The notes below the pieces were generated by a model, which worked only from the letters and a program-made list of their open reading frames with translations, was not told where the DNA came from and did no database searches. This document shows, one piece after another, positions 33,296-34,883 of a stretch of DNA of 34,883 nt. Numbering within the stretch: position 1 is the first letter of the stretch; every line of letters starts with the position of its first letter. Source of the stretch: JAQICB01 sp046482735 (GTDB lineage: Bacteria > Bacteroidota > Bacteroidia > Bacteroidales > UBA1715); assembly GCA_046482735.1 (NCBI GenBank), contig JAWOEL010000113.1:1-34883 (forward strand), in the 5' to 3' direction. The translations under genes were made by a program, and so were the position numbers.

Positions 33296-33517
33296 GAAAT
33301 TCAACCACTACACAATACCCATTACAAATTCCCGGTTGAATTAAATCTTGGGTTTTCAATAGCGGGGTTTATTTCAGGAAAACACAAGCACATTAAAAGT
33401 TTCGTAATTTTTTCTCCATATCCGAAAAAATCTGTACTTTTATTGAAAATATAAAAAATGACGGGAGGTTTTGAGACAGCTTGTTCCGATAATTCTGCAA
33501 GACAGCCGTTAGCAAAC
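33296..33517 (+). repeat. Cassette-boundary repeat R2 (full length)
   Basis: A 222-bp repeat. The left half (33296-33387) matches R3: a hairpin AATTCAACC ... GGTTGAATT (33298-33342), GGGTTTTCAATAG, GGTTTATTTCAG and AAACAC. The right half (33388-33517) matches R1: GCACATT, CGAAAAAA, TACTTTTATTGAAAATA (promoter-like), GGGAGGTTTTGAGACAG and CGTTAGCA. R1 and R3 are thus complementary halves meeting at about 33386-33388. It fills most of the 315-nt gap between the barrel gene and the antitoxin gene. Confidence 0.75.
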
Positions 33518-33543
33518 ATAAAAAAAGAACGATAGTAACAATC

Positions 33544-33570
33544 AAATCGAAAACGATTTCGTTATCTTTG
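33544..33570 (+). promoter_or_regulatory. Toxin-antitoxin promoter with operator-like inverted repeat
   Basis: TATCTTTG (33563-33570) is a perfect -7 match 16 nt before the antitoxin ATG. Directly upstream, AAATCG-AAAA-CGATTT (33544-33559) is a perfect 6-bp inverted repeat in the -33/-7 spacer, a sensible site for autoregulation by the antitoxin. No -33 TTTG is present. Confidence 0.5.
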
Positions 33571-33586
33571 TATAAAAGAAATTATT

Positions 33587-33844
33587 ATGAAACGAAAGAT
33601 AAACATAGAATATCCGGAGTCATTAGCAAATACGCTGAGACTTAGTGGTAAGGATTTTGTTTTAGAAATGAAAATAAGTTCTTTAGTAAAGTTATTTGAA
33701 CTCGGTAAAGTTTCATCTGGAGTTGCTGCAAAAGTTTTAGGATTGTCAAGACTTGATTTTCTTGAATTACTTGCCAAATATAATGTTTCAGTTCTCGGTG
33801 GATACGATAATAATGATTTAAATGAAGATATCGCAAATGCCTAA
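33587..33844 (+). CDS. UPF0175 family antitoxin
   Basis: An 85-residue small protein. MKRKINIEYPESLANTLRLS followed by a helix with SSLVKLFELGKVSSGVAAKVLG and LSRLDFLELLAKYNVSVLG is the UPF0175 pattern, a DNA-binding antitoxin that normally precedes a DUF3368 PIN-like toxin. Its last codons overlap the toxin start by 8 nt (the toxin ATG is at 33837), the usual translational coupling. The promoter and inverted repeat just upstream suggest autoregulation. It lies between repeats R2 and R3. The partner toxin is interrupted, so this antitoxin may be an orphan in practice. Confidence 0.85.
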   Translation: MKRKINIEYPESLANTLRLSGKDFVLEMKISSLVKLFELGKVSSGVAAKVLGLSRLDFLELLAKYNVSVLGGYDNNDLNEDIANA

Positions 33845-34319
33845 AATTGTTTCAAATACTACACCGATAATATCTTTATTGAAACTTAATCGGCTATAAT
33901 TATTGCACAATATTTATAAGCAGATTTATATTCCAACTGCTGTTTATAACGAGATTGAAGCAGGAAAAACAAAAGAATATTACAAAGATTTATCTAAAAT
34001 TGATTGGATAAACATTATTGAAATACAAGACAAACAGGCTGTTAAATATTTTCTTGATTTAGACGCAGGAGAAGCAGAAGCAATAGTCTTGGCAACAGAA
34101 TTAAACGCTGATTTAATAATACTTGACGAAAAACTAGGTAGATTTCATGCCAAACATGCAGATTTGAAAGTTACAGGTACAATTGGGATTCTCATAAAAG
34201 CAAAATCTGAAGGATTGATTGAGGAACTAAAACCATTGTTGAATGAGTTAACGGATAAGGAAGTTTGGATAAGCGAAAATCTTAAAAGTCTGATTCTTAA
34301 AAAGACTGGAGAAGAATAA
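33837..34319 (+). pseudogene. DUF3368 PIN-like toxin, interrupted by an in-frame stop
   Basis: Reading from the ATG at 33837 gives MPKIVSNTTPIISLLKLNRL, then TAA (33897-33899), then LLHNIYKQIYIPTAVYNEIE in the same frame to the stop at 34319. The two parts join into a normal ~160-residue DUF3368 protein; a Glu (GAA) at the TAA would restore the expected RLELL, so one G-to-T change explains the break. The conserved N-terminal SNTTP motif of the PIN-like site lies before the stop, the acidic motifs LDAGEAEAIVLA and LIILDEKLGR after it. A TTG at 33903 could restart translation but would lack the first motif. Most likely an inactivated ribonuclease-type toxin; sequencing error is the alternative. 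Confidence 0.75.
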
Positions 34320-34338
34320 TTACGTTGTCTAATAACCA

Positions 34339-34431
34339 GAAATCCAACCACCACACAATACCCATTACAAATCCTCGGTTGAACTAAATCTATGGGTTTT
34401 CAATAGGCAGGGTTTATTTCAGAAAAACACG
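34339..34431 (+). repeat. Cassette-boundary repeat R3 (left half only) and following empty region
   Basis: GAAATCCAACC ... CGGTTGAACTAAATC, GGGTTTTCAATAG, GGGTTTATTTCAG and AAAAACAC match R2 positions 33296-33387 at roughly 85% identity over 93 bp. Similarity stops at AAACAC, the point where R1 similarity to R2 begins. The following stretch to 34684 is AT-rich and shows no gene; the 365-nt gap 34320-34684 contains only this repeat. Confidence 0.7.
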
Positions 34432-34684
34432 ACTGTACGGAAAATAAGTAGAATAGGAGCAAAATACACCTGTGTTGTTTTTTTATTATTCATACATGAT
34501 ATATGAACTTTTTGTGCTATTTTTGAGAATGATATAGTCACAAAAAAAACAGTTATTTTGCTGAAAGATAACACTTGTGTAGATAGTGTGAATAGTAACA
34601 ACTACTTGTGGATATTTACTAGTTGTGTGCAAGCAGAACAGACGCAACCGTTGTTAAGGATTATTCATCAGATAAATAATCTAA

Positions 34685-34846
34685 ATGAAAAAAAAGAACG
34701 ATATGATACGACAAATATTAATTGCAATTTTAGTCAGTTGTGCGTTTTTTTCCTGCGAAAAGGAATCCGATGATTTGACAAAGCAGAATGGAATTCATCT
34801 AAATACACCCATTGATTATCAATTACTCCTATGGTTTGTGCCATAA
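34685..34846 (+). CDS. Short putative lipoprotein (possibly truncated)
   Basis: A 53-residue frame: MKKKNDMIRQILIAILVSCA followed by lipobox AFFSC, then EKESDDLTKQ and a tail ending YQLLLWFVP before TAA. The N-terminus is a convincing Bacteroidota lipoprotein signal; the ATG at 34703 is an equally good start. The mature part is only about 30 residues, so the gene may be a truncated or frameshifted remnant of a longer lipoprotein that would run off the right edge. I recognise no family. It follows repeat half R3. Confidence 0.45.
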   Translation: MKKKNDMIRQILIAILVSCAFFSCEKESDDLTKQNGIHLNTPIDYQLLLWFVP

Positions 34847-34883
34847 AAAAATAGTACATAGCTTCTCCTTCTGATGATAAAAC

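Noticed and set aside
33299..33341. ATTCAAC ... GTTGAAT in R2 fits the integron attC outer-box consensus (RYYYAAC / GTTRRRY)
   Set aside because: The site is only about 43 bp, has no convincing inner L-box pairing, and the R1/R3 breakpoint is about 50 bp away rather than at G^TT. No integron integrase is present in the window.
34558..34773. A 71-codon + strand frame near the right edge
   Set aside because: It begins with a non-ATG codon, has no family features, and overlaps out of frame the better-supported lipoprotein signal at 34685.
1..34883. tRNA, rRNA, CRISPR arrays and known riboswitches
   Set aside because: I looked for T-arm-like GGTTCGAATCC motifs, regularly spaced short repeats and a cobalamin-riboswitch-like leader before the adenosyltransferase and found none. 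This was by eye, so a covariance-model search could still find something.

Overview
The window is AT-rich chromosomal DNA from a member of the Bacteroidota, probably class Bacteroidia (order not resolved). Evidence: a type IX secretion (T9SS) C-terminal sorting domain at the left edge; many lipoproteins and cleaved Sec signals; SprB-repeat and FISUMP domains; Bacteroidota-type promoters (TTTG about 19-20 bp upstream of TAnnTTTG); and little sign of Shine-Dalgarno sequences. The GH74/GH9 pair indicates a plant-polysaccharide (xyloglucan/cellulose) degrader.

Layout. 1-6.3 kb: 3' end of a T9SS-sorted protein, a modular GH74 xyloglucanase and a GH9 endoglucanase, all on +. 6.3-14.3 kb: a MITE-like element, then a corrinoid adenosyltransferase with a DUF2795 protein (-), an SDR oxidoreductase, an M23-family lipoprotein and an S10-type carboxypeptidase (+), an unknown lipoprotein (-), and a Prc-type tail protease (+). 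14.3-17 kb: a complete ammonium operon on - (TorF-like porin, P-II protein, Amt) with visible promoter and terminator. 17.2-19.7 kb: a three-gene surface operon (SprB/FISUMP lipoprotein, small lipoprotein, outer-membrane barrel) behind a canonical promoter whose start region is covered by a 22-bp perfect palindrome. 19.7-20.0 kb: a second, longer copy of the MITE.

Near 20 kb the strand composition flips. To the left, + strand genes are A/C-leaning and - strand genes G/T-rich; to the right it is reversed. This may mark a replication origin or a rearrangement joint. 20.2-25.4 kb (+): RdgB, a DPM1-like GT2 glycosyltransferase, dihydroorotase, a D-2-hydroxyacid dehydrogenase and a SpoIID-like protein. 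25.5-29.6 kb (-): an M48 lipoprotein with a Fur-box-like site, an alternative-oxidase-type di-iron protein, a GH3 lipoprotein and a cyclophilin-like protein. 29.7-32.3 kb (+): topoisomerase IV subunit B and a MarC-family membrane protein.

From 32.3 kb the sequence looks accessory. A palindrome-rich element is followed by three related repeats that separate short gene modules: an outer-membrane barrel, a UPF0175/DUF3368 toxin-antitoxin pair whose toxin has an in-frame stop, and a short lipoprotein. The two partial repeats match complementary halves of the one full repeat, which suggests a cassette-like arrangement. This is the best candidate for something undescribed. No tRNA, rRNA, CRISPR array, integrase or full-length transposase was seen.
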